From positions 1,054,001-1,118,000 of the forward strand of contig OY723263.1 in NCBI GenBank assembly GCA_963210315.1: a stretch of 64,000 bases of DNA. The letters are read 5' to 3'. The notes beneath the pieces are model-generated. The model had not been told where the DNA came from, ran no database searches, and was given only the letters and a program-made list of their open reading frames with translations. This document shows, piece by piece, positions 54,222 through 64,000 of the stretch (the first letter of the stretch is position 1; each line of letters starts with the position of its first letter). A program made the translations under genes and the position numbers. The stretch comes from Rhynchopus euleeides (taxonomy: Eukaryota; Euglenozoa; Diplonemea; Diplonemida; Diplonemidae).

Positions 54222-57200
54222 GCCACCGTTGCATACTGGCTATCTGCAGGAATAAAGCAAGAATAGCGCGGTGGAATCATATCGAGGCCACAGTGTTTCG
54301 TTGCCCACTTGCTTTGTCGCAGGTCAGAGAATGAGAATGTCCGAGAGCACGCAGTGCCAGCGCGACGAGGGCGTGAGAAGAGAGCTCAAAAGTACAAAAG
54401 GGTGGGTGTGCAGAGTGGCGGGACACATGGAGAGCTGGTCTCAGTGCATTCTACACTCAATCCAAAACACAAGCCCTCTGCGGAATCGGAAACACACTCG
54501 AGAAAGCCACTGACGGGGTGCAAAAAATGAGTCAGATGACAAAGGGAGGCAACCCGGCGCTGACTAGGTTGCGTAGCCGCCCCCCCCAAATAAACCAGCT
54601 CAAATGGTTGGGTGTGCGCGTTGTTGTTGGTACATTTGTCCTTGGAGCAGCCCACCGACAGCGACGTTTTCAACACCGGCAACCTTTGTGCCGGCAAAGA
54701 GGATACGTAATGGGTTGGAGAAAGAAGAAGAGACGGGGGGGATGGGGGGGGGGGGTGGGGGAGTCGAAGGAAATTCCGACACAGCAGTTGCAAGGAAAGA
54801 GTTGAACAAATGAAGTGGAACAAAAAAAACCAAAAGGAGGCAGGAAAAAAGAAGAGATGCAATCTCAGGATGACGCGGAGAGAGCGCATGGCACCCACCC
54901 ACACGCTTCGGTTCACCTTGCAGTATTTGCTATACATGGATTCTTGCTGACTAGCCTGCGGTGCCACATGAGAGGAAACGGCGAGGGCCTTCGCTATCGG
55001 CAAATTTTCGGTAAAATTCGGCAGTTTTCACCTATAAATAGGAGGAAATACACCAAAGCGCACCGTTTTCCGTCGCGACGACCCGCTAATGCCTCAATCA
55101 ACTGTGCCACGACACAGCCCAGGTGGCTTGATTTTTTTTGCTAGTCCTATTTGCTGGCCTGTTGAGGCCGATTCCCCTTGAGCAGAGTGAGCCTTTCAAT
55201 TCTCCTCCCCCCCGACCCACGGCAGGAATGCCTCCCGCAACAGAAGAAAGGGAGTAACGAGAACATCCCACAAAGAGGGGTAGTGAGGGTGGGAAAGAAT
55301 CTTCCAGGCGACGCTAACCGGAAGTCATCCGGAGCAGACACACGCCTAGAAGTGCACCCATCGCCCTCCCAGGTGCAGTCGGATATCTTGTTGATGTATG
55401 CAGACAACCACCGCCTGACCTCAACCTGCAAGGTGTACAGATTTGTGGAGGGGGGAGGGGAAGGGGGGGAGGGGAATCAGAATGCTGAACGGTTTGAACG
55501 GTGACGTCTCTTTAGCAGACTCTGTGAGAGGGCCGCAGGATTTCCTCACAGGTTGAAAGACTTTTTGGCCTCCTCTCATACAGCCGCCCGGTGAGGGGGC
55601 TGGAAGTCGGGTTCTCCTGGCCATACGGTGCCTATTGTCGATTTTGTGTGGAACACACACCTGGAGTGCGGGGCGTTTGAAATGTATCATGTTGAATTGC
55701 TGATTTGAGGTGCGCACGTGCGCGCCTAGATGGTCGGGGGGTGGGGTTGTGGTGGTATCGAAAAAGGGAAAGGCAAAAAAAATGTTGATGTTGTGTGCGA
55801 GAGAGGTCACCGACAAGAGAAGACGAGAAGAACACATGGGCCAAATGTGTGTGGCGAACCATCACACAGAAGGCAAAGCGGGGGGGGATTGGATGCCATA
55901 TGATGGTTCCGGAGATAGGTTTCAAGGGCGGATGCTGAAAAATCAGGAAAGAACGGAGTTGGTTCTGTGTGGTGGGCGCAAGGGGGGGGGTGAGGGGTCT
56001 GCGATGGGGGGGGGGGGTGAGGGGTCTGCGATGGGGGGGGGGTGAGGGGAGGTGGAAAACGAAACCTCAAGCACCGAAAGAGACGGATTTCGCGAACAAC
56101 TGTAAAGTTTTTCGGTCAGGGTGGGGGGGGGGGGTAGGTAGGGTGAGTGGAGTGAAATAAGACAAAAAAATCGCTCAAAACATGTAGCACACATACAAAA
56201 CATGGCTAATTTTGATTTGCACTCTCTCGAAAAACCGGGGGAGGGGGATTTTTTTGGCTTTTTCGGCTCCGACAATCACGGGTTATGAGATCGGGGCTTC
56301 TGCATAGACCCGCTTTGCTTTGCGGAAGGAAAGTACAGATGAAACATGCGAGAGCGGAGAAAGAGAGAGAATGCAGATGGGATGCTCACGCGAGAGAGAG
56401 AGAGAGGGTGGGAGAGGGGAGGGGGTGCGTGAATATCAAGGGAAAATAGTCCCCCAGAGGTATTGTTTTCTTCCTGTGCCAATGAGCAGCTGGCAATTGA
56501 GAACCAGGAAATGCCACGCCTTGTGGCGGAAGGGGGGGGGGAGGGGGAATCCGACAAACAATGCACATTGCCCCTCTGACAGACACATGGCAACCCTTGC
56601 GTGGGGTTATGCGGTGGAGGGCGGAAGGGGCTGTCTCCTTTTTCACCCCATCCCTTCCTCCAAAAAAAAACAGGGCGGCATGACGACACTGAAGTAGGAG
56701 TGGGGTAGCCAGCGTATATCATGCAATCACCAGTTGATTCGATCGACCTTCGTGTGTGCCCTTTTCTCTCTCTCTCTCCCCCCCCCTCCCCCCTAAGAAC
56801 AGCTCTGATGAGGCCACTCCAAACGTTCAAAGTATAATACGCATGCATCACACGGACGAGAGGCCCTAAAAACGGGTCCTTCTCAACGTTTGGTTTTGTT
56901 GTGCGTGTGTGGGTGTGGATGAGGTGTGATGTGGGGTGAGGGGAAGGGGGTCGTTTGGGGGAGGCCTCATCTGTCCCGCCTTCAGAAGGAGGAATCAGAG
57001 GCGGGGCACGTGCAAAGGGAAGGGGATGACCCAAAGGGGGGGGGAGGGGGGGGGGTCACTTTATAATACTGTTGGGTGGGCGCGAAGAGAAACTTCTCAC
57101 TATGATCGCACCTCATGACACCCGGTTGCTGGTTTCTCTGGTGTTTCGCACAAGACTGCTCTCGCGTGCATGATGTACAGAAACGTCCATGTCAGGTGTT

Positions 57201-60200
57201 AGCGGAAACAGGGATGAAGAGCTACAAACCGCTAGAAGACAAAAAGACATGCAACCTTGAAGAGAAAATCGCGATAATTTCTTTCGTGGAGGGGGGGGGG
57301 GTGGGATGGAGGGTCAACAAAACTACCGATATAAGGGTGAGATATGTCGGGGTGATATCCCATGGGTTGTTGCTGTTTCAACGACGAGGCTGGCATGCTG
57401 AGAACAGCCAGCACTGGTCGGTACAACGTTACCACAAGGCGATGAACTTCCCTGGTATGGACGCAGATCGTCCCGGGCCCCATGCAGGTATTTTTGACCT
57501 TGCTGATAACGGGTGCATTTGAGTGGGTCAACAGTCAGATGCCACTGAAACCCTTTGGACCCGCAGCGACCTCCGACTCTCAACACGTCGAACTCATCAG
57601 AAGGAATGTTGCAGCAGATCGCCGGTGTCAATCAACAGCAGTGCCGAAGCTATATTGGCTCCTCGCAACATGTTGAATTCTTTTAGTTGATGCATCGCGC
57701 GTGAACCCGCACCGCAGGCCACGCAGTGGATATGCGGATACCCTGACCATCCAGCCATAAACTTCCGCATCAAATGGGATGAAGAAACAAAGCGTGCCAG
57801 TCAATGCTGAGGGTCACTTCACACTGCCTCCCTGGCTAGGTGACGCATTCTGTTGGCAATTCGTTCTTCGAGCTCAGTTCCTTTTTCCCATATTGTATCT
57901 CGTTCTCTGTCAGGCTGACTGATAGGTTCGGTGTCGAGAATCACGCTAGCTACGAGTGTTGACCTGACCCTCCGATTTCATCTTGGCATTAGGGCTGCCT
58001 TTTGGCACACAGTAGAAGGGGCATCACAGTAAAAAAAAGACATTACACCCACGGCACCGCAGCACATCATTCTTTCGGCTGCGGATTTACGGTTTCATTC
58101 TGTTTCTTAATTATTTAGTTTCGTTCGAGGTTTGATTTTTCTTCGTAGGTCCACGCAACTGGTTTGCCCTGGACGCTCTATATCAGGAGATTTGTTTTTC
58201 GTTATGATAGCCAGAAGAAGTTCAGGAAGAGTGCCATACCGGGGTTACTGTATACCACTGAGTCAACTCCCGACACACACACGCACCACCTTGCCAAGGG
58301 ACGGTGCATGTGGCTGTTGGAGGCCCACTGCGACTTCCCTCTTCGTTGCCACCCTATATAATATCCATCCAATCAAAAAAAATCTGTGAACACACACATA
58401 TTATCCTGGGAGCACATGTCCTTTAGACCCTCGGAAAGGTCCTCTGGCACGGCCCCACAACAGGGGGGGGGGGAACGGGGGGAGGGGGCAAAGTCGAGAA
58501 AAGAAGGGTGCACAGTTGACCTCCCCGAAAAAGGGGGTGGGGTGTGGGCCAGAAAATAAACAGACGGGGCGGGGCGGGGATGGGGTGGGAGGGGTTCAGT
58601 ACGAGAACATCCCTCGCGCCCCCCCCCCCCTCCTTCCCCACCACCACCACCCCCCGCACTGGACTTTGACTGCAGGAGAGGGGTGGTGCCGCAGGGAGAG
58701 TGGAGAGATTCCTAGCCACATGTCGAAAGCTGGAAGGTTTCGTTCTGCTTCTTCTTCGCAAACCTGACAACATGCAATTAGGGGGGGAGATGGGGGTCAG
58801 CACGGTTACACAGATAACGTTCAGGGTCAAACTGAGATTCTGTTTTGTGTTCGTGACCTCCACACACATCACTTGGCTGGGAAATCTCGAGTGTGTGGGA
58901 AAAAAAACGTGCGAGCATCCGCAACCTCCCGACAAGACACCCCGTTCTTCCATCGACTGGAGTGATGCCACTTCCGTGCCACTTCCCCATGCGATGGAAA
59001 CCTGTTTGATGAGCTTGGGATTGCCATGCCATGTCTCCTGCTGCGGATAATTAATCCCAATCTACGACGGCAATCGGCAGAGATTCTGCCGTTGTCTCTT
59101 AGACTCTATGGAATGATCAAAAATTTCAGGCTGGGCGCTTGTTTGCGCGATGAATCCAGTTGCGGGGGGGGGGGGGGGGTTCGACCCCACTTCCAAACTG
59201 TGCTGCCCGCCTTTCTTTTTAAGTTCGTTCCGCCCCGCTCGTTGTACACTACATCGTGTAGTGTATGTGTGTCTCACGTGCTAGCCGCCTATATTTCTTC
59301 TAGGATATCAAAGTCTTTTGCTGATGGAGGAGTCATTGCCGACAAACCCGAGGATCCAGCTGTGTATGGTTCCTTTATGATTCCGTTCTCAGAAGCAACT
59401 TCAATTTAAAAAAATATTCCTATGAAAAGCGTGGGCTGTGCAACGGGGCTTATTATACCATAGGAATCCGAGGTTTATGTGTTTTTTTGGTCATTCTTCT
59501 TTTGTTTCGTTTTTTAAAAGGGGCGACAGATGCGCGTTGCGATCGACTTTCTTTTCATCCGATCCCAAGCGGATTTCGGTCTGGCTGTCAGCCCTCACAT
59601 CGGTTCATGACATGCAAGCTCTGGCAGCGGCTGCCCTCTGACACAAGGCATGATCCATGCGTCACAAGAGTAACTCGCTGAAGCCTTGTCGCGCGAGCCC
59701 AGCAACAGGAGGATGAAGCCGGGGATATCGATTCATGTCGGCAGTGTATCCTAGCATAGGAGGGATACCCGATACGGTGTGAGTATCGGGACGGTTTGCT
59801 CCTTGTATGTACAATTTAGCAGGAGAGAATGAAAACACCCCCACCCTACCCACCCAGAACATCCACCTTCGTATCGGCAGCTCACACATTTATAAAGCGG
59901 ATGACCCGATGTTCAACAGCCTGGCGCACAGCACAGGCTGTGACACAGCGTCCGCCAAAAAAAACGATAAAGAGCGATGAAAAAGGTGGCCTGCACTCCC
60001 GCATTCATGGAGGGGCAAACGACCCCCCCCCCACCCACACCCACACCCACCCCCATCCACCCTCTATTTTGTTGCAAAAGCAGAATACCACCCGGCCCTG
60101 TGCTGTCGAAAAGGTGTGGGGCACACCCTCGTCAGAGAAGGTTAAATGATGAACGGGGGGGGGGGTTGGGGCAATTTTCTTTCGAATTTGGAACAACCCT

Positions 60201-61623
60201 TGTTGGGAAAAGAGGGGGTGGTAGGGGGGGGGGGGTAGGACATCATCCAACTAACATCGCTTGGGAGCGGTTTGGCGGGTGCAGGCGTGGCAGCCTGAGT
60301 GTTGCGTGGAGTGGAGACAGAAAGCGGAAGGGAGAGAGAGAGAGAGGAAGATGGTGGAAGTGGAACAAAAAAGAAGCGGACAGTAACACGGCCCAACTTT
60401 CCCAAGCATCGGGAGTTGTTTTTCTGTTGTAGATGGGTGGTCTGCATGATGCACAGCAAGCCAACGTGCGATACTATGTGATGTGCCACTGGGGAGTGTG
60501 CAGTTCTCAAATGCATATAATATGAGCCTGCTCACCCACTCCTCTCGCTGTTGGATGTCACACCCTGACACAGCCTTTGGCGGTATCGGCACAGATTGAA
60601 GGACCTCACCAACTGCGTTGCTTTGAATTCGTGCTGGAGCAAGACAGCTACAGCCCAGCCGCACTGTCCCATCATTTTTTTTTGGAACTTTTTTTTTGCC
60701 TTTTTTTGTTGCCCGCAAAACGCACAACGAACAGAACTCGCTTCAGCCACAACCAAATTCGCCCATTGCACCCCCCCCCCTCCCCTCCCCCGAGAGAAGC
60801 GGGCGAGGTGAGGAAGGGAGGGGTTTTTTGCCTCATGAGAAGGGGGGGGGGGGCAGGCACCGGGGGAAGGGGGAAGGGGAGGCCTCCCTCCCCCGCCCCC
60901 CCCCCCCCCCTCTCTCTCCAAAGAATAACCAACTCATGAGAACCACCGCCCAAAAAAAATAGGAAATCGAACCGTTTTCTTTTCGGTCCTTAATTGTTCA
61001 TTCTAGGATGGGGGTGGGGTGGGGTGGGGCGGGGCTGAGGGTTTGAAAAAAAATACGCGGGAGCAAAGAAAGCCGTGGAGGGGGGGCGTAGGTGGGGTGG
61101 GTTTGGGGCATGCTAACCCCCTTCGAGGATCATGAGCGGCCATCAGCCAGCCATCCCGGAGAAGTTCGCCCGAGAAAAAAGGACCGGATCACCTCTCCAC
61201 CCTCCTAAAGACCGGGTTTTGCACAAGACTCAATCAACCTGCCACACAGACACATGCCAGCCCCCCCCCCTCCCCCCACAGGACATGCAGGACACAGCGC
61301 TGCTGCACTGGAGTTCCAAAGAAAATCAGTTGGAGGGAGGAAGGAGGGAAGAAGAGGAGGGAGGGAGGGGGGGGGGGGAGAGGGGGGGAGGGGGCCAAGG
61401 GCAACGTAACAAACCCCAGTCTACTCGGCACTCCATACACAAGAGAGAGGGAAGTGGGGGAGGGGGGGGGGTTCGTCTTTGTATGGCCACCATACAATGG
61501 CGTATTTTGCCTGGATTTCTTTGAGAGATTGCCGCAAGAGGTGGTGGTAGCCGAAAGGGGGTGGGAGAGGAAGAAGGATAAGGATGCCAGGCTATCGAGA
61601 AGAGTAAGTTACAGAGTCAACCC

Positions 61624-61661
<38 letters not shown>

Positions 61662-62851
61662 TTCTCTTCTCCCCTCAAACCCCTCTAAAATGCAGGCAGT
61701 GTCCGAGCAACTGGAGTCGTCAGGGGAGGGGTGGGGGTGGGGGGGGAGGAATAGGATTGTGAAGTGGAGAACGGGGGAGGGGCACAAAAAATGCCAAAAA
61801 TACAAAAAATCCAGGTTTGTCCTGGTGGTGGCGGCGGCGGCGGCAGCGGAGGTGGAGGGGGGGGGAGGCGGGGTGGGCGGGGGGCGTGTGAGTTGGGACA
61901 CAGACAAAATATCAAATGTGGAAGAGGGGGTGAAAAGTATGTTGGTATTTTTTTTTTGCATTTTTGGCCTTCATGCCCTCGAAAAAGAACTCGCTGGGAT
62001 TCCACCAAACATAATGTCCTTTTCTTTTTGATTTCGCATGGATTTGGCTGATCTGTTTTTCAAAGCATCGAGCTGGGCAAGAGCGGAATGCCGTTTTTTT
62101 TTGAATGGGGAGGTTGCTATTTTTGTTTGTCAGGGGGCAAGGCAGCTATTCAGAAATTTGAACACACCCTATGATACTTGTTTTTGGTGTCCCGAGAACA
62201 CACACTTTGGAACCCTTTCTGTTTTCTGATGCGCTATTTTTTTTGCCCCCCAACTTGAAATCGGCTTTCTTTTTTTAATGATTTCAACGGCTTGTACCTG
62301 CCACATATAAAAAAACGGCCTTCCGCACAGCTTCGGGGGCGCATGTTGTTTTGGTTTTGCACCACACAGACGAACATCCTCTCGCTAAAAGAAGTCACAG
62401 AGAGGCTACGCTCTGCAGGTTGGGCGGGGTGTGTCCTAGGCTTGGGTGTGGGGCGGGCAGAGTTTGTTGTTCTGTTCCTCAATAACGGATGTTCTGTTCC
62501 AATAGGTTCATTTCTTGAATTTCCGCAACGAAGAAATTATCATAATGGCAGAGGGGTGGTGGGAAGGCCTGTAAACTGCATCAGGGCGTGACATCCTATT
62601 TGCTAGGCCGGGTGATTTAGAGAGAAGAGAGGAGCAAAGGCGCAGGCTGCCCTCCCTTCTCCACTTGACTTGCAGGCAGCCCCTAGGATCTAGAAGAGCA
62701 ACTAGAGGCGGCCGGCAAACGATCGGCACAACCACACGGGATGTGGGGGGGAGCGCATGGGTTGGCTCCCCACACCCCGGTGTTGGCACAGGGTGTCTGG
62801 CTCCCCCGGCATGGCAGGGGAGCAGGGATCAGAGCAGCAGGCAGGCACGCA
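54222..62851. other. Gene-poor region, last part
   Basis: 8.6 kb without a recognisable gene. Many G-runs (54740, 56010-56040, 56123, 57034, 57290, 59164, 60226, 60842, 61371), C-runs (58619, 60769, 60897, 61260), a CT microsatellite at about 61626-61660, and a GCG/GGT-rich patch at 61828-61860. A weak match to repeat R lies at 55480-55650. Nothing else supported. Confidence 0.5.
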
Positions 62852-64000
62852 TCACTTCCGCATGAACTCGAGGACGCTTTGCGGCATGTCTTGCGGGCGG
62901 TATGGGATGTGGTTGTTCAGGATAAACTGTTTCGCGCACGATGCAAGGCTGCGGGGCTCGAGCTCCACTTCGATGCAGTCGTTGACGTACCCACCGTTGA
63001 CACACCCACCGAAGGTGAGCAGCGTGTTGCGCCACCGCACTGTCGTGGGGCGGGTGCGCCCACCGCACGAGATGTTCTCAATCGGCGACCACTCGGATTT
63101 GCGCAGGTCCAGCTGGTAGCTGTCGTCAAGGTAGGAGAGGCTGCCACCGGTGAACACGGAGAAGACACCGTTGAAGCACACCGCAGTGCTGCACATGCGC
63201 TGTGTGGGGGCGGGGCCCGTGGTCTTCAGCGACCGGCACACAAAGTCATGCAGGTTGATCTCGAAGATGTCGTTGAGGAACCCTGTCTTCACAGCAGCAC
63301 GCCCCCCGAAGGCAATCATGCTGTCCTTGTTCACCGCAGCGACGTGGTACATGCGCTCCTTGGGGTGGTATCCGGTGTAGCGGCGTGGGATCCATTTCCG
63401 CAGCTGGCTGTTGTACTCCCACAGGTCGCTGTTGAGGGACATGTCGTCCTGCCCGCCACCGAACACAAACATCGACTGTTTGTGTGTGACGGCGGTGTGG
63501 CCCTTCCGGCCGCAGGGCAGGCGGCCCCCCTTGGAGCGCTGCAGGCTCCACTTGAAGGTGGTCAGGTCCAGCGACCACAAGTCGTTGAGCCAGCAGGAGT
63601 GCATCCCTGCAGGGCTCTCAGCGACGCCGCCAAACATCAGCATCTTGCCGTCCATCACCACCGCAGTGTGGCCCGCGCGTGCCTTGGGGCGGTCGGTCTG
63701 GCCCTTCGGCGCGTTGGCGTTGAGGTGTGTCCACTTCTTTTCCACAAAGTTGTATGTCCACAGATCGTCGTTGCACCGGCCGTCGCGCCCCCCGAAGATA
63801 ACCATCACATCACCGTGCACAACCGCAGTGTGCCCGAACCGAGAGGTCGGCATCACCTTGGTACCCTTGATGCGGTTCACGCTCTTCAGGCTCTGGTGGA
63901 ACAGCGTCTGCGGCTTGTCAGCCTCCACCGGCTCGTCAATCTGTGGCGGTTGGGGTGGTGCGACACTGCGAGCCCCAGTACAACAAAGAAAATCGCTCAA
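62852..64000 (-). CDS. Kelch-repeat protein, N-terminus beyond the window
   Basis: 382 codons are visible, ending FMRK and TGA; the frame is open at position 64000, so the start lies outside (the first visible codon is TTG). Six kelch repeats, each with the hydrophobic strand plus GG pair: FGHTAVVHGDVMVIFGG, AGHTAVVMDGKMLMFGG, KGHTAVTHKQSMFVFGG, MYHVAAVNKDSMIAFGG, CSTAVCFNGVFSVFTGG and TTVRWRNTLLTFGG. Six blades suggest a closed beta-propeller, usually a protein-interaction scaffold. No BTB, F-box or phosphatase domain is visible, so a function cannot be named. No introns seen in this part. Confidence 0.92.
   Translation of the reverse strand: MSDFLCCTGARSVAPPQPPQIDEPVEADKPQTLFHQSLKSVNRIKGTKVMPTSRFGHTAVVHGDVMVIFGGRDGRCNDDLWTYNFVEKKWTHLNANAPKGQTDRPKARAGHTAVVMDGKMLMFGGVAESPAGMHSCWLNDLWSLDLTTFKWSLQRSKGGRLPCGRKGHTAVTHKQSMFVFGGGQDDMSLNSDLWEYNSQLRKWIPRRYTGYHPKERMYHVAAVNKDSMIAFGGRAAVKTGFLNDIFEINLHDFVCRSLKTTGPAPTQRMCSTAVCFNGVFSVFTGGSLSYLDDSYQLDLRKSEWSPIENISCGGRTRPTTVRWRNTLLTFGGCVNGGYVNDCIEVELEPRSLASCAKQFILNNHIPYRPQDMPQSVLEFMRK

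Noticed and set aside
1..64000. tRNA or rRNA genes
   Set aside because: Several GGTTCGA-like words were checked (for example 43873, 44475, 53690, 59178), but none had a matching cloverleaf context. A covariance-model scan would be decisive.

Overview
This is a GC-rich nuclear fragment of a eukaryote. It uses the standard genetic code: all three stop codons end genes here. The genes carry short spliceosomal introns of 54-243 bp. The inventory is housekeeping: kinesin, S-adenosylhomocysteine hydrolase, purple acid phosphatase, cathepsin-like protease, type II glutamine synthetase, CLC transporter, RTEL1-like helicase, ribosomal protein S30, mitochondrial carrier, RNA polymerase subunit RPABC4, an eIF4E-family protein and a kelch protein. 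A mitochondrial carrier implies a mitochondrion-type organelle. Two traits stand out. All 12 genes lie on the minus strand, and all eight introns I can reconstruct begin with GTATG. One-way gene order recalls euglenozoans (for example diplonemids) or dinoflagellates, but this placement is a low-confidence inference; no rRNA or spliced-leader gene was seen to settle it.

Layout. 1-29.2 kb is gene-bearing: kinesin (cut by the left edge), SAHH, phosphatase, cysteine protease, glutamine synthetase, CLC, RTEL1-like helicase, S30, carrier, RPABC4 and a four-exon eIF4E/4EHP-like gene, separated by 0.1-2.9 kb spacers. The order shows no pathway logic; these look like independent housekeeping genes. 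The spacer at 24.6-28.1 kb holds short dispersed repeats, including 3' ends of a LINE-like element.

29.2-62.85 kb has no recognisable host gene. It is full of G-runs (mostly on the plus strand), microsatellites and mobile-element remains. I delimited five elements with 8-bp target duplications and terminal inverted repeats (non-autonomous hAT type), one larger hAT-like element with a decayed zinc-finger ORF, two 1.15-kb fold-back elements flanked by TA, a 376-bp tandem repeat, and the tail of a non-LTR retrotransposon with RNase H remains. Four of the hAT-type elements have different ends yet carry the same GC-rich hairpin module.

62.85-64 kb is a six-repeat kelch protein running off the right edge, again on the minus strand.
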